From: Bimuria novae-zelandiae CBS 107.79
Lineage: Eukaryota > Ascomycota > Dothideomycetes > Pleosporales > Didymosphaeriaceae
Length of the DNA stretch: 64,000 nt
Reading direction: 5' to 3'
Assembly: GCA_010015655.1 (NCBI GenBank)
Contig: ML976726.1
Coordinates: 336,058 to 400,057, forward strand
In this document: positions 41,340 to 55,200 of the stretch, piece after piece
How positions within the stretch are numbered: the first letter of the stretch is position 1
Layout of the letters: the number at the start of each line of letters is the position of its first letter
Program-made: the position numbers and the translations under genes
Notes under the pieces: model-generated
What the model saw: only the letters and a program-made list of their open reading frames with translations
Database searches by the model: none
What the model was told of the DNA's origin: nothing

Positions 41340-44300
41340 TAACTTGTTTATTTCTTTTAACCCTTCCGTGTCCTTTAACCTCTTTAAGTTCCTTGCTAAT
41401 CTAGTCGCGGCGCCTTTAGATGTTCCTTGTGGAACTTCTCTAGCGCTGTCCTGTAGTTCGTGAGGTTTTGTACTAGTTCCTATATGTTGTGGTCCTCTGG
41501 CCATCCTTCCCACTTCACTAGATACTTGTACTGACGCCCGATTTCTTATAGGTCCCTAATGGCTTCGACCTCGTACTCCTCGTCCTCGAGTTCGAGTTAT
41601 GTTTCTAGTTCGGCATTTGGTGGTGCTGGTTCTAATAATAACTTGTGGAAGACTGGGTAGATTCGTGTATCTATAGGTAACTGTAGTTTAAAATTAACTA
41701 GTCCTCTAACCTCTTAAATTTTAAATAGTCCTTTTTAAAGGTTATCTAGTTTTTTGCTTAGCCTTGTTATCTTAAAAAATTTTTATAAGAGGAGGACTCT
41801 ATCCCCTTCCTTAAAAGTTAGTCCTATAATCTTTTTTTTATTTACCTATCGCGCTGTTTATTTATTACGCCGCGTAATATTCTCGTGTAGTGTCCTATGC
41901 AGGTCCTATATAAGTTTGGCTTTATTAGCTACGTTCTTCGCAATGCTCTAGATGTCTAATAGATCCCGGTAAGTCGTCGGCTCACATCCATGGTTGGCAT
42001 AATATGGCGAGTACCCCGTAGTCGCCGATCTTGCGCTATTGTATGCCAGCTAGGCTATTGGTAATAGCTCGACCTAGTTATCTTAAAGCTTATTTATATA
42101 CATCCGGAGATATTGTTCTAACGTTTAGTTTATTCGCTTAGTTTAGCTATTTATTTTAGGATAGAAGCTCGTCGTGAGCTTGTGCTTAATCCCTAATTTA
42201 GCTATAAACGTAGTCTAGTACAATAATATAAATATCTTGGCCCTATCTGTAATAAACTCGTTAGGTTGTCTAACCTGTAATATTAGTTCTTGTTTCACCA
42301 CGTAGGCTAGTTCTTCTGCTGACATAGCCTCCCTAATTGGCATAAACCTTAACTCCTTAGTAAGTTAATAGATTATAACTAGAATTAAGTCGTAGGGATC
42401 CTTGTTCCCTAGTGCTAGTAAGGCTAGTAACTTCACGATGAAGTCCATGGTTACGCTTAACTATGGTCTTGGGGGCGGCTTTAGTGGCTGTAAGAGGCTA
42501 TAGGGCTTATGTCTCTTAAGCTTATTCTTATAACAGGCTAAACAGTTACCTAAAACCTTCTATACCGCCTGGCGTAGCCTAGGGATAGTATATTCGTTTG
42601 CAATTTAACGCGTCGTTTTAGCAATCCCTAAGTATCCCTAATCCTTATCCTCGTGTAACTTTTTAATTAGCAGTAGAGCTATCTGCTTACTAATCTAAAT
42701 ATAGTTTTAATAGTCCCGTGCTATTAATTTCGTAGCTTAGTAGAGATTATACGCTTGGCAATCCTCGTCTATAAGCCTATTATAATCCTGTATCCCGTCC
42801 ACGACTGGCCTGTAATAGGCGAGATCCGCGCGCCATACTTCCAGTGCTGGCGTAAGCTATGTCTTATTATAGCGAAGGGTTCTATCCTTCGCGTAGGTTA
42901 GGATTATAATATAGTTACCACTATCGTCTTCTTCTACGAGGTTTAACTATCTACTAAGTGCATTTGCCATAGCGTTTGCGTTTCCTAGCAGATGCGTAAT
43001 ACGGAAGTTAAATTCTGCTATCTATTTAGACTATCTAGCCTGTCGCCGATTAAGCTTCTTAGTCGTTATAAAGCGGGTTAGATTAAGGTAATTAAAAAAC
43101 ACCTCTATCTAATACTTAGCTCCCTTAAGCTATACTTTCTATTATTTAAAGCAGTTAATAATAGCGAGTAATTCCTTATCGTAGATTTTATAGTTAAGCT
43201 CCGCTCCTAAGAGCTTTCTTGCATAATAAAAGACGGGTCTCTACTTCTAGTTATTGCATTCTTGTAGTAGTACAGCCCCTAACGTATAGTCCGATACGTC
43301 TGTGTAGATGCGGTGTTGCCGCTCCAGGTCGTATATCTATAGTAGGGGTGCCGTTAGGAATAGGCGCTTTAGTTATTTAAAAGCTTCCTTCTCTATTTCC
43401 TGCAAAGGACGCTATTTCCCTATCTTTATAAGTTCTATTAGTAGAGTGGTAACCTTTAAGTAGTTCCTAATAAATTTACGATAGAAGTTAGTAAAGCCTA
43501 AAAAGGATTAAATATTCTTTACTAATTCTAGTAGTAGCTATTCTTCTATTATCGCGATCTTCTTTAGGTCTATTTTAACACCTTCTCGGGATATCACAAA
43601 TCCCAAATATTCCGTCTCAGTAACATGAAACTCGCATTTCTTAGGGTGTAGGAGTAATCGATACTCCTGTAACTTTTGTAGTACTTTTCACACATGCTCC
43701 TTGTGTTCTTCCAGGGTCCTATATAAATATATTAGGATGTCGTCGAGGTACGCCGTGCAAAATACGTCTAAGTATTTATATAGTACTTAATTTATTAACT
43801 CCTAGAAGGTTGCTGGTGCGTTGGTTAGCCCTATAGGCATAACTATGTACTCGAAAAGGCCGTATCGCGTGCGGAAAGCCATTTTCCACTTGTACCCTTT
43901 TATAATTCGAATTCTATGGAATCTATTCTAGATATTAAATTTCGTAAAGTATTTAGCTCCTCGGAGTCTATCCATAAGCTCCGTTATTAGTAGTAACAGG
44001 TAGCGATTCTTAATCGTCACGGCGTTTAGCTATCTATAATTTACATAAAGTTATAGCCTGCCATCCTTCTCGCGAACAAAGAGTATAGGGAAGGCTGTAG
44101 GGCTCTAACTAGGCCGCTATTTCCCGGAGCGTAGGTTTTTCTAGATAAGCTCCTTTAACTCTTTTTCTTATTTATATGTAAGGAGCCTTAGGTGCTCTAG
44201 CTATAGCTTGGCTCCTTCTATTAATAGTATCTTATAATCCTATTCCTTATGTTCGGGTAGGATAGTCTCGTTATATTCCTTAAATAGGTCTGTAAATTCC

Positions 44301-46880
44301 TTATATTCTTCTAGTAGACTAGGGTTGTCTAGGACCATCTTAGTCGCCTAGACCTATATGCAGTATACCTATCCTAGGTATTACTTTAAGATCCTGTCTA
44401 TCTTGTATACTAATATTTCTTATATCTTAGATAGTTAGCTCTCCTTCCTCGCCTAAGGTTTTCGTAGAGTTTCCCTTCCACTAGGGCTCTCCTGAGCCAT
44501 CGCTAGTGGCCTTTAGGGAAGGATTATTTGTTTAATCTAGTCTATCTATAGATTGTGTTGCTCTAGCCATTCGTATCCTATAATGGCTTTAATGTCTCCC
44601 ATTTCTGCGATGGTAAAAACATGTTAGCTCTCTAGGCCTGCTATGTTAACTTATACCGGCGCCGTCTTAAGGCGTAGCCAACTATTACTATATCCTTACG
44701 ATCGGGTCCCGTTCGCGAGTCCTATTTATAGTAGTATCCTTTTGTTGCGATATAGCATATCGTATTTCTTAACCACTTATGGGGCGATTAGACACGCGTC
44801 TGCCCCTGGGTCGATTAGTGCTGTAACACGATGTCTATGCACCGTAATGTCTTTAATTAAGCGCTTCTTAACTCTACGAGTATCCACTTAATAAGCCATA
44901 ATAATCGCACTATCACTAGTGTGGCTCGTTACCTAGTAATAATTTAGTTTTTTAAGTCTTCAGATTCGTTTTAGACCTCCTATAAGGCCTTTACCTTTTA
45001 GATCTAACCTTTAAGTCGTGCTAGCTTTAAGACTTCCTTAATTTAGTGCCACTTATATTGCTATTAATATAGTGCATAGGTTTCTCTAATCCTATTAGGT
45101 TCGTATACTCTCGGTATCTCATGTTGCGGGCAGTTTAGAGTAAGGCACTCGTTTTAGGCTAATACGTTGTGCCCTAGGTAACTGTTTAAAGAAGCTGCTT
45201 CTTCTTATAGGCTCAGATATATAAAGCACTATAGGTTACATTGCTCTTACCTAATTAATAAGTAGTCCGCGTCTCTTCTTAGCTACGTACTCCTTATTAT
45301 TATGCTAGTGTCGCAAGGGCCTAAGCCCTAAGGGAACTAGCCTATTTTAAACTTTTATTACCTATGTACCTCGCAAGTAATATTAAAATATTAATACTAA
45401 CTATTCTATTTATAGTGCTTAGCCTAATAGGCTAAAAAGTGCTCGTGGCAATTGTTAGGCACGCTGCACTAGCTCTGCTTTAGCCTATAATATTCTAAAC
45501 CTCCTGGAAAATAGGAGGCCCTAACTCTAGCCTTAGAGTGTTGTCGGCATCCTTTGCGCGTGCATTGCCACCACTTGGCGTATTCATGTCGTTCCTGTAT
45601 CGTGATCTGGCGTAGGTATTACTTTAGGCGCCCTTGTAGTTTTTTCGCTAACCAGTAGGCGTCCCATGCGTATGCCCCTTGGACAATTACTTTTGCCTCA
45701 CACTAAGACAATTAATATAGCGCACTACTGCACATCCAGCAGGTGTCGTTAGCTAGTCTTTAGAAGATCTAGTACTTAGGAAGGGTCTTTCGTTCCTCTT
45801 CCTCTTTTATTAGCTCTAGGATCTCCTGCGTAAGATCTACTTCGTTGGCTTCTACCGGCGTGAGGGTGGCTATGGCCACTTATAGGAGGTTAGTCGTATT
45901 AATCTTGGTTTCCTAACCGTCGCAGTCTTTGGCGAAGTGGCCTTATTTACCACATTAGAGGCAGGCTTTATCTTTAAACCTCCGTTTTTATTCTTCCTGC
46001 AAGATACCGTTCTTGCCCTAGTAACTCTTCTTTAGTCTGTACGGCTGTTTTCCCTTGCCGTTTTTCTTTTTATACTATCGGGCTTTATTAGTTATAATAA
46101 TATCTCTATCCTGGTCTCTTCCTGCAGGCCTGGATCGATTTTCTTTTCTAGTAAGTAGCCTAGTACCGTGCTATTTCTCCAGCTTGCGTTCGTACAGGCG
46201 ATTATTTACTTTAATTATATTATTAATAAGTTCTTCTAGGTCGTTTGCTTTTCCTTAGTGGACTAATTTGTCTTTGACTAATTCTTTTAGTCTATTATAG
46301 TAGGCAATCATGAGTGGGGCTTCCCCCTATTTATTAAGTTCTACTACGATCTGTTTAAACTCCAGCGTATAGAGTACTGCCGATTTTTCCTGGCGCAGGC
46401 GCTGGAGGCGTAGTTTGGCTTAATATCCCTTATTAATAGTGCTAAATATTCCTTTTACGGCCTTGTAAAAGGACTCTTAGTCCTTAAAGGCGTCCTTAGT
46501 AGCGTCTAAGTTATAATCCTCTACTTTACTATTCTCGAGGAAGTTATTAATTATTAGTCTAGCCTACGCGGCTGCCTTGTCTTGTATATTTATATAGGTA
46601 ACTAGGATCTTATCTTATTCTATGTTAAACTTTCCTAGGTTATAGCAGATAAATAGTTCTATCTAGGTTAGGAACGTTCCTGGGTAGCCCTTTCTAGAAT
46701 AGGGTTTAGGCTTCGGGACCTTTAGTTAATGCTTCGCATTTTCCTATTAGCTTATCTTCTCGCTTATTTAGTTAATGATTTCCTATAACTAGGCTATCTA
46801 AGCCGCTTATTCGATAACTATCTCTCCTAGGGTCTTTTCCTTGGGTGCTGGAGCTGCGATGGTCAAACTAGGTCCTGCTA
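41340..46880 (-). pseudogene. Gypsy A gag-pol with chromodomain, RIP-mutated
   Basis: On the minus strand from right to left: gag with a CCHC zinc knuckle at about 45943-45968; protease ALIDPGADAC at about 44785-44825 (Asp kept); reverse transcriptase CTAYLDDILIY at about 43725-43760 (catalytic YLDD intact); RNase H around 43250-43300; integrase around 42900-42000; and a chromodomain at about 41390-41545 with QYKYLVKWEGWPEDHN. The last contains a TAG for Trp. Several catalytic motifs are intact but scattered stops make it non-coding. Chromodomains of this family guide integration to marked heterochromatin, which fits the nest of insertions. Confidence 0.85.
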
Positions 46881-46902
46881 TTATACTATAGGGTAGTTAA
46901 AG

Positions 46903-47352
46903 TGTTATAAGGCTCTCACACCTTAGTCTAGTCTAGGTTAGGGCGGTAAGGTATCGTAATGCTTTACAGATTATTTAGTAGTATAAGTTAATGCGACACT
47001 TAGCGCGGCTAGATAATCTAATCTTATAATAAAGTAAGATAACTATTAGTCTATATAGGAGAACGTACTCGCACAGAAAATATATAAGTTAACTACGAGG
47101 AGAGAAACAATATAGGAGAATCGTTACACTATATACTAGTCTATTTCCTCCTTGTAGTCCCGCCAAGACTCCGTAGTCCCAGGGACTCTGGTAGTCCCAT
47201 GGGACTTCCTTTTATGCGGGACTTCATCACGTGACTACTAACATAAGCTACCCCGCGCCTCTTTGTGTTTTGTTATTTCTATCGTCCCGTTAATAATTAC
47301 TTCCTTAGCGTAATTACCTGGCTTCCTTCTTTTAGTCCTTGTAGTCGTAACA
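46903..47352 (-). repeat. Gypsy A 5' LTR
   Basis: 450 bp, flanked on the right by CATAT. It contains CACGTGAC at 47228-47235 and an array of GGGACT/AGTCCC words at about 47155-47215. Confidence 0.9.
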
Positions 47353-47357
47353 CATAT

Positions 47358-47536
47358 CCTAGCCTCATGGGATCCCATAGGATATCCTGGGACGTCACGT
47401 GACTAGGGTCACGTGGTCCTATAATGTCCTATAGTCTTGGCGTCTAAGATAGCCTGGGACGTTACGTAAGCCTAAGGTAGGGCCTAGTTATTATCATAAG
47501 ATCTATAATCTTACCTTTAACTTCTAGACTATAATA
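47358..47536 (-). repeat. Second half of the Gypsy C LTR
   Basis: It continues the LTR interrupted at 40288 and matches the reverse complement of the solo LTR at 29575-30004 (shared blocks CACGTGAC, CTTGGCGT, AGCCTG). It ends CTATAATA, a RIP form of GTCATAACA. Confidence 0.75.
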
Positions 47537-47544
47537 TTATCCAC

Positions 47545-47976
47545 TGTTAGGATCCGTTGAAACCCCAACATGATGCGGGGCGGGGCAAGGAGACTTATCC
47601 GTGCAACCAGCCAAGATTCCTGACTTAGCTACGAATCACGTGACTTAGTCACGCGTCCCAGAAATATCGGGCGTCCCAGAAGTATCTTGGCACATGGGAC
47701 TTTGGGACTCCTGGGACTTATGGGATCCATGGGACTAGTCATGTATATAGGGACGCGATAATAGTCTTCTATTATCGTGTCTAATCTGTTTATTAATCTA
47801 TTATTTAGATCTAAGAAGTAATCTTATTAATTTAATTATGCTATATATATTTTTAATACTAATATCCTAGTAATAAGCGCAAGCTATTACTATACCTTTT
47901 TATTTATATTACTAATACTCTTACCTAAAAACTAACCTTAGCCCTTTAGGACTAGCTATCCTTTTAGGATTTAACA
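47545..47976 (+). repeat. Gypsy B 5' LTR
   Basis: 432 bp. U3 carries CACGTGAC (47637-47644) and an array of GGGACT, CGTCCCAG and GGGATCC words (47655-47745). The last 190 bases are homologous to the B-prime LTR, the first 240 are not. The 3' half is AT-converted. Confidence 0.88.
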
Positions 47977-50900
47977 TTTTAAATACCCTTAACATAAGCG
48001 TCAACGATACCTTTTTTTACTAATATAATAAATACTAAAATAGATACTCTTAATAGAATAGGCATTACTATAGCTAGAAAAGGAACTAAAAGCTTTTATA
48101 AAAAGCTTAATTTCTTCTATAGTAAACGTAATTATATAGAACTATAGATCTTGCAACTTAACCTATACTTTTATAAAATAAAGAAAGAATAGGAAGATAC
48201 TAATAAGACTATATTTACTTTTACCTATATAAAGGGAGATACTTTTTAAGTAGATTCGTCTTTACGTTAATTAATACCTATCTAGAGCTAATATAGAAGT
48301 CGACGCTATAGATAAGATTATAAAAAATTATAATACCTTTTATATTAAGGTTAAATAATATTTTAAAATTACGACTAGAAAACTATCGCTAAACGAAATA
48401 TTAAATAACTTAGACAAATCTATTTAGTAGCTAAATATAAATTTAAGTTCCTTAAGAATGCCAATTAAATTATATAAAATAATAATAGTCTTATAACAAT
48501 ATTCTAAAAAGAATTAAAATAGTATATACGTAAAGAACTATTGCATAGCGGAGTAAAGACTAATACCTTAAAGGAACTTATAGTAGAAGTAACTTAAATT
48601 AATAATAAATAGTATAAATTAGAACAAGACCTACGCTAGAACTAAAATAGAAAGGGCTATAGGCTACCTACGATAAAAGATAACTATTATAACTTTAAAT
48701 AGTAATTATAGTAGAAAAACTAAGCTAATTATAGTTACTAACTAATAGAAGGGATCTAGAACTATTAAGTTAACGTAATAGAGAAAAGAATAGGAAAGGC
48801 AAAAGGCTTCTATAAGCCTAAATAAGGACGTACCCCCGATGGAACCTACAAGCAAGGGACTGGGACACGACTTTACTATACATGTGGCAAACCGGGCCAC
48901 ATAGCCAGGAACTGCAGATCTAAGAACAAGATTTCTAGGCAGCTAAACGTACTAACTATTAATAAAAAAGAAATAACTAATAAAGAATAGCAGGTAGTAA
49001 ACACTATTAAATAAATTAATATCTATAATAAGGACTTAGAATAATTAAGGTTACTTAACTTATAACTCTATGAGGATGCATACGAAGGTTTAAAAAAAAA
49101 GAGCTAATACCTTAATTTCTTACACCTTACCCTAGCTAGAGTAAACTAGTTACTAGTAAAATAATAATCGTTTTCGACTTCTTAGAGGAACACTAACTAA
49201 GAGAAAAAAACTTTAGTTTTATAGTAATAAAATAATAAGACTATATAGTAGTATTTTACTATATATATTAACCTAATCTAGTTAGTAAGGCAGCATGTGA
49301 AATAGTAGATTATTATTACGCCTATAAAGACCTTAAGAAGAAGTACCTAAACAAAAACCTAAACTACAAACTATAGTACGACCTAGACTACCGTAACCCT
49401 ACGCACGGTTCTCTACGATAGACCCTCTATAGAGAAGATTAATATACCTTTTATTACTAAGCTAAGGAATATAGTTACTTTCCCTAAATATATCGCAAAT
49501 ATAGATAGGAGTAGTTTAACTACCCTATTACTAATTATAATATTTATCTTTAGGATAAATATAAAACACGATACTTTTTACACTTTAACTAAGTAATTAA
49601 CTAAGTAATATTGTTACTAGTTAACAGAAAATACGCGTTAAATATATAGTAAACGTGCTTACACCCTAACTATAAAGAATATAGGGAACAAAAGAAAAAG
49701 TACGGATTTAATTATATATTAAAAGGGACTACGACCCTTAAGATTAAATTAGTAATAAAAAAAGAAGATAGTAAAGCTTCCCTAGAAAAGGCTTAATAGT
49801 AGCTCTAGGAGAAGAATAGAGAAGGACACCTTAAACCTATAAAACTAGTAATAAAGAAAATGTGTTTTTTAGACCTAGACTTAGGCGGGAAGACGCCTTT
49901 AAAAAAAGTAAATACTACTAATAGTTAGGTATTAATTACGCTACTAGTATAGCTTAAAGAAATATAGATAAAAGCCATGCTAGACTTAGGAGCACAAGAG
50001 AACTATATATTAAAAAAAGCACTTAATAAAGCAGGACTCTACAAGCGTAAGAAGGCCATACCCTATGCTATTTATATTACGAATAGGTAACTAATGCCTG
50101 GTAAAGCAACAATCGAATACAAGGTTAAGATAACTATTACGATTTATAGATACTAGGAATTAATTACCCTTAATATTATTAAGGAAGCTAACAACAATAT
50201 AATTTTAAGATTACCCTAGTTAAGGAAGCATAACCCTATAATTAACTAAGAAAAATAAATACTATTCTTTAAGCGCTGTAACTACGCGTTATATGTAAGG
50301 TCTACGCATTAATAAATATAATAGTAAATAAAAGAGCTATTAATAATATATTCTTGCAATTAAAAGTTAATAAACACGAAATTAACTTAGTAGACGCTAA
50401 TAGGAACTACTAAGTTATAAAGCGTAAGTATAATAAGAATAGCACGTCTCTTAATAATCCTAATAAATATAAAGAATAGAGTTATTTATTTTAGGAATAG
50501 AAAGGAGTAAAAGCCCTTCCTAAACATATATATTAAGATTATTATATTATTTTTAAAGAGGGAAAAACGCCGCCCTTTAGACTACTATATAGCTAGAGTA
50601 AAAAAGAACTCTAATAGACACGTAAATTCCTAAAGAAAGCCCTTAAAAAGTAATAAATACGTAAATTAGAATTGCTAGTTGCATTACCCTTAATATTTAC
50701 TACAAAGAAGGATAGAATATAACGTCTATACATTAACTAAAGAAAACTAAACAATATAATAATTAAAAATAAATACCTACTACTAAATATATAAGAATCT
50801 TAAGACAGACTAGGACAAGTAAGGATATTTATATAATTTAACCTATAAGATAGATACCACCTTATACGGATAGTAGTAGAAAATAAGTAGAAAATAGTCT

Positions 50901-51747
50901 TTCGAACTAGATATAGACTATTTAAGTACTAAGTTATGCCCTTTAGACTTACGAACGCACTAGGAACATTTTAAGTAATAATTAATAACGTACTAAGGAA
51001 ATACTTCAATATATTTATAGTTACCTACCTTAATAATATTCTAATATTCTTTAAGTAAGAAAAAGATCATGTGCAACACGTATAAATAGTATTATAAATA
51101 CTAAATAGCGCTAACTTATAATTAAAACAAAAAATATATAAATTCTATATTATAGAACTAGAGTTCTTAGGATATGTTATTAATACTAAAGGTATTAAAG
51201 TAAGTCCTTTAAAAATTAAGGAAGTAAGAAAGTAGAATACACTTACTCACTTTAAAAAATCATAAATATTCCTTAAATTTAGTAGATTTAATAGATAATT
51301 TATCACGGACTACTTAAGGATTACACTACTATTCACGAACCTTATAAAGAAAGATAGACCCTTTAACTAGATAACAAAATACGAATAAGTATTTAAGACA
51401 CTATAAGAAGTATATATTACACCACTAGTCCTTATGCATTTTTAAAGCAACAAACTATTACGTATTAAAATAGATGTAAGCGACTTAGTAGTTAGAGTAT
51501 GCATGAAGTAAGAGAAGAATAGTAAATAGTACTTAATTGTATATTACGCACACAAGTTTACACCAGAAGAGTTATAGTATAAAGTACATAATAAAGAACT
51601 ACTAGCAATAGTAAAAGCTATAAAATACTAAAGGATCTATGCACATAGCTGCTTAGAACCTACTATTTTTATAAATTATAAGAACTTTATACGTTTTACG
51701 ACTATAAAAGAACTAACTTAACGATAAGCAAGATAGTAAAAGATATT

Positions 51748-52203
51748 TGTTAGGATCTGAACGAGCGGCAGTAAAGGAGGGCCAACGGCGGCCATGGCGG
51801 GGTAACCTATAGTGGGACCGCACTACCGAGGTCACGTGATGTACCCTCACGCCAAGCCACACCATCACGCCAAGACAGTGATGGCAGTACCATCACTAAT
51901 GCCAGTACCATCAGACCAAGGTCATGATGGCACAAAAACGGGTGATGACAGAAGAAAGCCTACGGGTATATAGAAAGCTCGAATATCCCTCTAGATATGC
52001 GTGTTTAACCTGTTTATTAATCTATCGTTAGGATCTGAATAAGCAACCTTGTTGATTTAATTATACTATACACACCTTTAATACTAACGCCCTTAGTAAC
52101 AGGCGCAAGCTATTACTATAACCCTCTCCTGTCTTACTAGTACTCCTGCCCGAGAACTAACCTTAGCCCCTTAGAGAATAGCTACCTCTTTAGGATCTTA
52201 ACA
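51748..52203 (+). repeat. Gypsy B-prime 5' LTR
   Basis: 456 bp; CACGTGAT at 51833-51840. The first 263 bases are unrelated to the Gypsy B LTR apart from the terminal TGTTAGGATC; the last 193 are homologous. An internal array of CATCAC, GCCAAG and AGTACCATCA words lies at about 51845-51935. Confidence 0.9.
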
Positions 52204-52204
52204 T

Positions 52205-55200
52205 CTTAAACACCCTTAACATAAGTACTACTAGGACCCCTACCTCTTCTATAGCTTCGGACAACCACGTCACCCCTATAGGGGATGGCAAGAACAAGGC
52301 ACACAAACCTAACTTATATAATAGTAACCATACCCTCCTTAACACCTAACTATTACAACTAGACCTCTACTTCTTTAACTAAAACTAAGACCTTAAAGAT
52401 AAAAAGAAGGTTATCTTCGCAGCGACCTATATGCAAGGAAGCGCTAAAGAATAAATCTATCCTTACCTAGTTAAATACCTAGACATGGATCACGATAACG
52501 AGGATAAAGACTACATTAACAGCAACAAAGATGCTATCAATATTATTAAGGACTACGCCAACTTCAAGAAATGCCTCTAATAGATATTTAGAATTACTAA
52601 TAAAACCGCTATCGCTAAGCGTGCGATCTAGATAATCTGATAGCAATAATCCGCAGCTAAGTATGCAGTCGAATTCCGCAAGTACGCTATATAACTTAAC
52701 TAAGAGGATAAATCTCTTAAAACAATATATAAATAAGGACTTAAACGCAACGTGCGCGAAGAACTACTACGTAGTAGTGTAAAAGTAAAGACCCTAAAAG
52801 AACTATACAAAGAGACTATCCACATTAATAGGGAATAATTTGCCTTGTAAGAAGAATTCCGCAAGAATCTAAGGAACGTTAGTTTCAGACGACAGGCACC
52901 TATAGTCTACAAGGCGCTACTAAAAACACCTCGACGCCAGCAACGCAACTATTACGGGCCCTAACCTATAGAAGATATTTAGTTTAACAACCTAGAAAAG
53001 GAAACAGGAAAAGTTACAGGCTTCTAAAAGCCTAATTAACGTATCTTAGATAGAACCCGACGATAGGGGACCGAGACGCGTAAATGTTTTATATATAGCA
53101 AACTAGGCTACATAGCCAGGAACTGCAGATCTAAGAACAAGATTACTAGGTAACTAAACGTACTAACTATCAACTAAGAAACAACCGACGAAGAATAGCA
53201 AGTAATAAACGCCATTAAATAAGTTAATATCCACAACAAAGAATCGGAACGATTAGAGTTACCTAACTTATGACTCTACGAGGATGCATATAAAAGTTTA
53301 GATAAGAAAGAGAAGGAGCTAACACCTTAATCTCCTACACCTTACCCTAGCTAGAGTAAACCTATTACTAGCAAGACGACGAATGTTTTCGACTTCTTAG
53401 AAAGATACTAACTAAGGGAAGGAGACTTCGGGTTTATAGTAATAAAATAACAAGACTATATAGCCGCATTTTACTACGCCTACTAACTTAATCTAGTTAG
53501 CAAGACAGCACGTGAAATGGCAGACTATTGCTATACCCACGAAGACCCTAAAAAGAAGTACCTAAACAAAAACCCGAACTACGAACTATAGTACAACCTG
53601 GACCACCGCAACCCTACGCATAAGACTATACAATAGACCCTCTACAGAGAAGATTAATGTACCCTTTATTACCGAGCTAAGGAATACAGCTACTTTCCCC
53701 GAATATACCAACGATGCAGATAGGAGTGGTTTAACTACCCTATTAACTATTACGACGTTCACCTCTAGGATAAACGTAAAACGCAATACTTTTTACACCT
53801 TAACTAAGTACTAAACTAAGCACTATTGCTACTAGTTAATAAAAAATACGCGTTAGATAAATGGCAAACATGCTTACACCCTAACTATAAGGAACACAAG
53901 GAGTAAAAAGAAAAGCATGGGTTTAATCGCGTACTAAAAGGGACCACGACCCTTAGGATTAAAAGAGTAATAAAGGAAGAAGACGGTGAAGCTATCCTAG
54001 AAGTGGCCTAGTAGCAGCCTTAAGGGAAGAAGAAGGAAGGACACCTTAAACCTACAGAGCTAGTTACAAAGAAAATGTCTTTTTTAGACCTAGGCTTAGG
54101 CGAGAAAACGCCTTTAAGGAACTAAATGCTATAAATAGTTAAGCATTAATTAAGCTACCGGTATAGCTTAATAGAACATAGATAAAGGCTATGCTGGATT
54201 CTGGGGCGTAGTAGAGCTACATGTCCCGAAGTGCACTTGATAGAGCCGGACTCTATGAGCGCAAGAAGGTAGTAGCATACGCTATCTATGTCGCGAATAG
54301 ACAACCCATGCCAGGCACGCCACGAATAGAGTACGAGGTCGAGACGACACTTAAGATCTATGGACACCAGGAACCGATTACCCTTGACATACTAGAGGAA
54401 GCCAATCACGATGTGATATTAAGACTACCCTGGTTTAAGAAGTACAACCTAACAATTAACTAGGAATAACGAAAGCTATCCTTTAAGCACTACAACTATG
54501 CATTGTAAGTAAAGCCTATGTATTAATAGAGTATAATAGTAGATAAGAGAGCTATTAATAATATAGTCTCGCGATTAGAAGTCGATAAACACGAAACCAA
54601 CTTGGCAAACGCTAGCAGGAATTACCAGGTTATAAAGCGTAAGCACGAAGAGAATAACACACCTCTTAATATCCCTAATAAATATAAGGAATAGAGTTAT
54701 TTATTTTAGGAAGAGAAAGGAGCCAACGCCCTTTCTAAGTATATATACCAAGATTATCGCATTGTTCTTGAAGAGGGAAAGACGCCACCCTTCAGACCAC
54801 TATACGGACAAAGCGTAAAAGAACTCTAATAGACACGCGAATTCCTAAAGAAAGCCCTTAAGAGGTAATAGATACGTAAGTTAGAATCGCTAGTAGTATC
54901 ACCCCTGATATTTGTTACAAAAAAGGATAGAACACAACATCCATGCATTATCTATAGAAGGCTAAATAACATGACGATTAAGAATAGATACCCACTACCG
55001 AATATACAAGAATATCGAGACAGGCTAGGACGAGCCAAGATATTCACATAATTTAACCTATAAGACGGATACTACCTCATACGAATAGCAGAAGGTGACG
55101 AGTGGAAGATAGCCTTTCGAACCAGATATAAACTATTTAAGTACTAAGTTATGCCTTTTGGACTCACGAACGCACCAGCAACGTTCTAAGTAATAATTAA

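Larger units (their letters stand above)
40289..47352 (-). mobile_element. Gypsy A: Ty3/Gypsy chromovirus, 7064 bp, TSD CATAT
   Basis: Both LTRs are exactly 450 bp (40289-40738 and 46903-47352), starting TGTTAT and ending CGTAACA. CATAT is duplicated at 40284-40288 and 47353-47357, inside the Gypsy C LTR. Coding is on the minus strand, so the right LTR is the 5' one; a purine tract (minus strand AAAAAGGAGGATAG) lies next to the left LTR. The order gag, protease, reverse transcriptase, RNase H, integrase, chromodomain is that of chromoviruses. Confidence 0.92.

Noticed and set aside
54221..54463. 80-codon frame as an independent gene
   Set aside because: It is the Gypsy B-prime retropepsin region, continuing the LDSGA motif just upstream.
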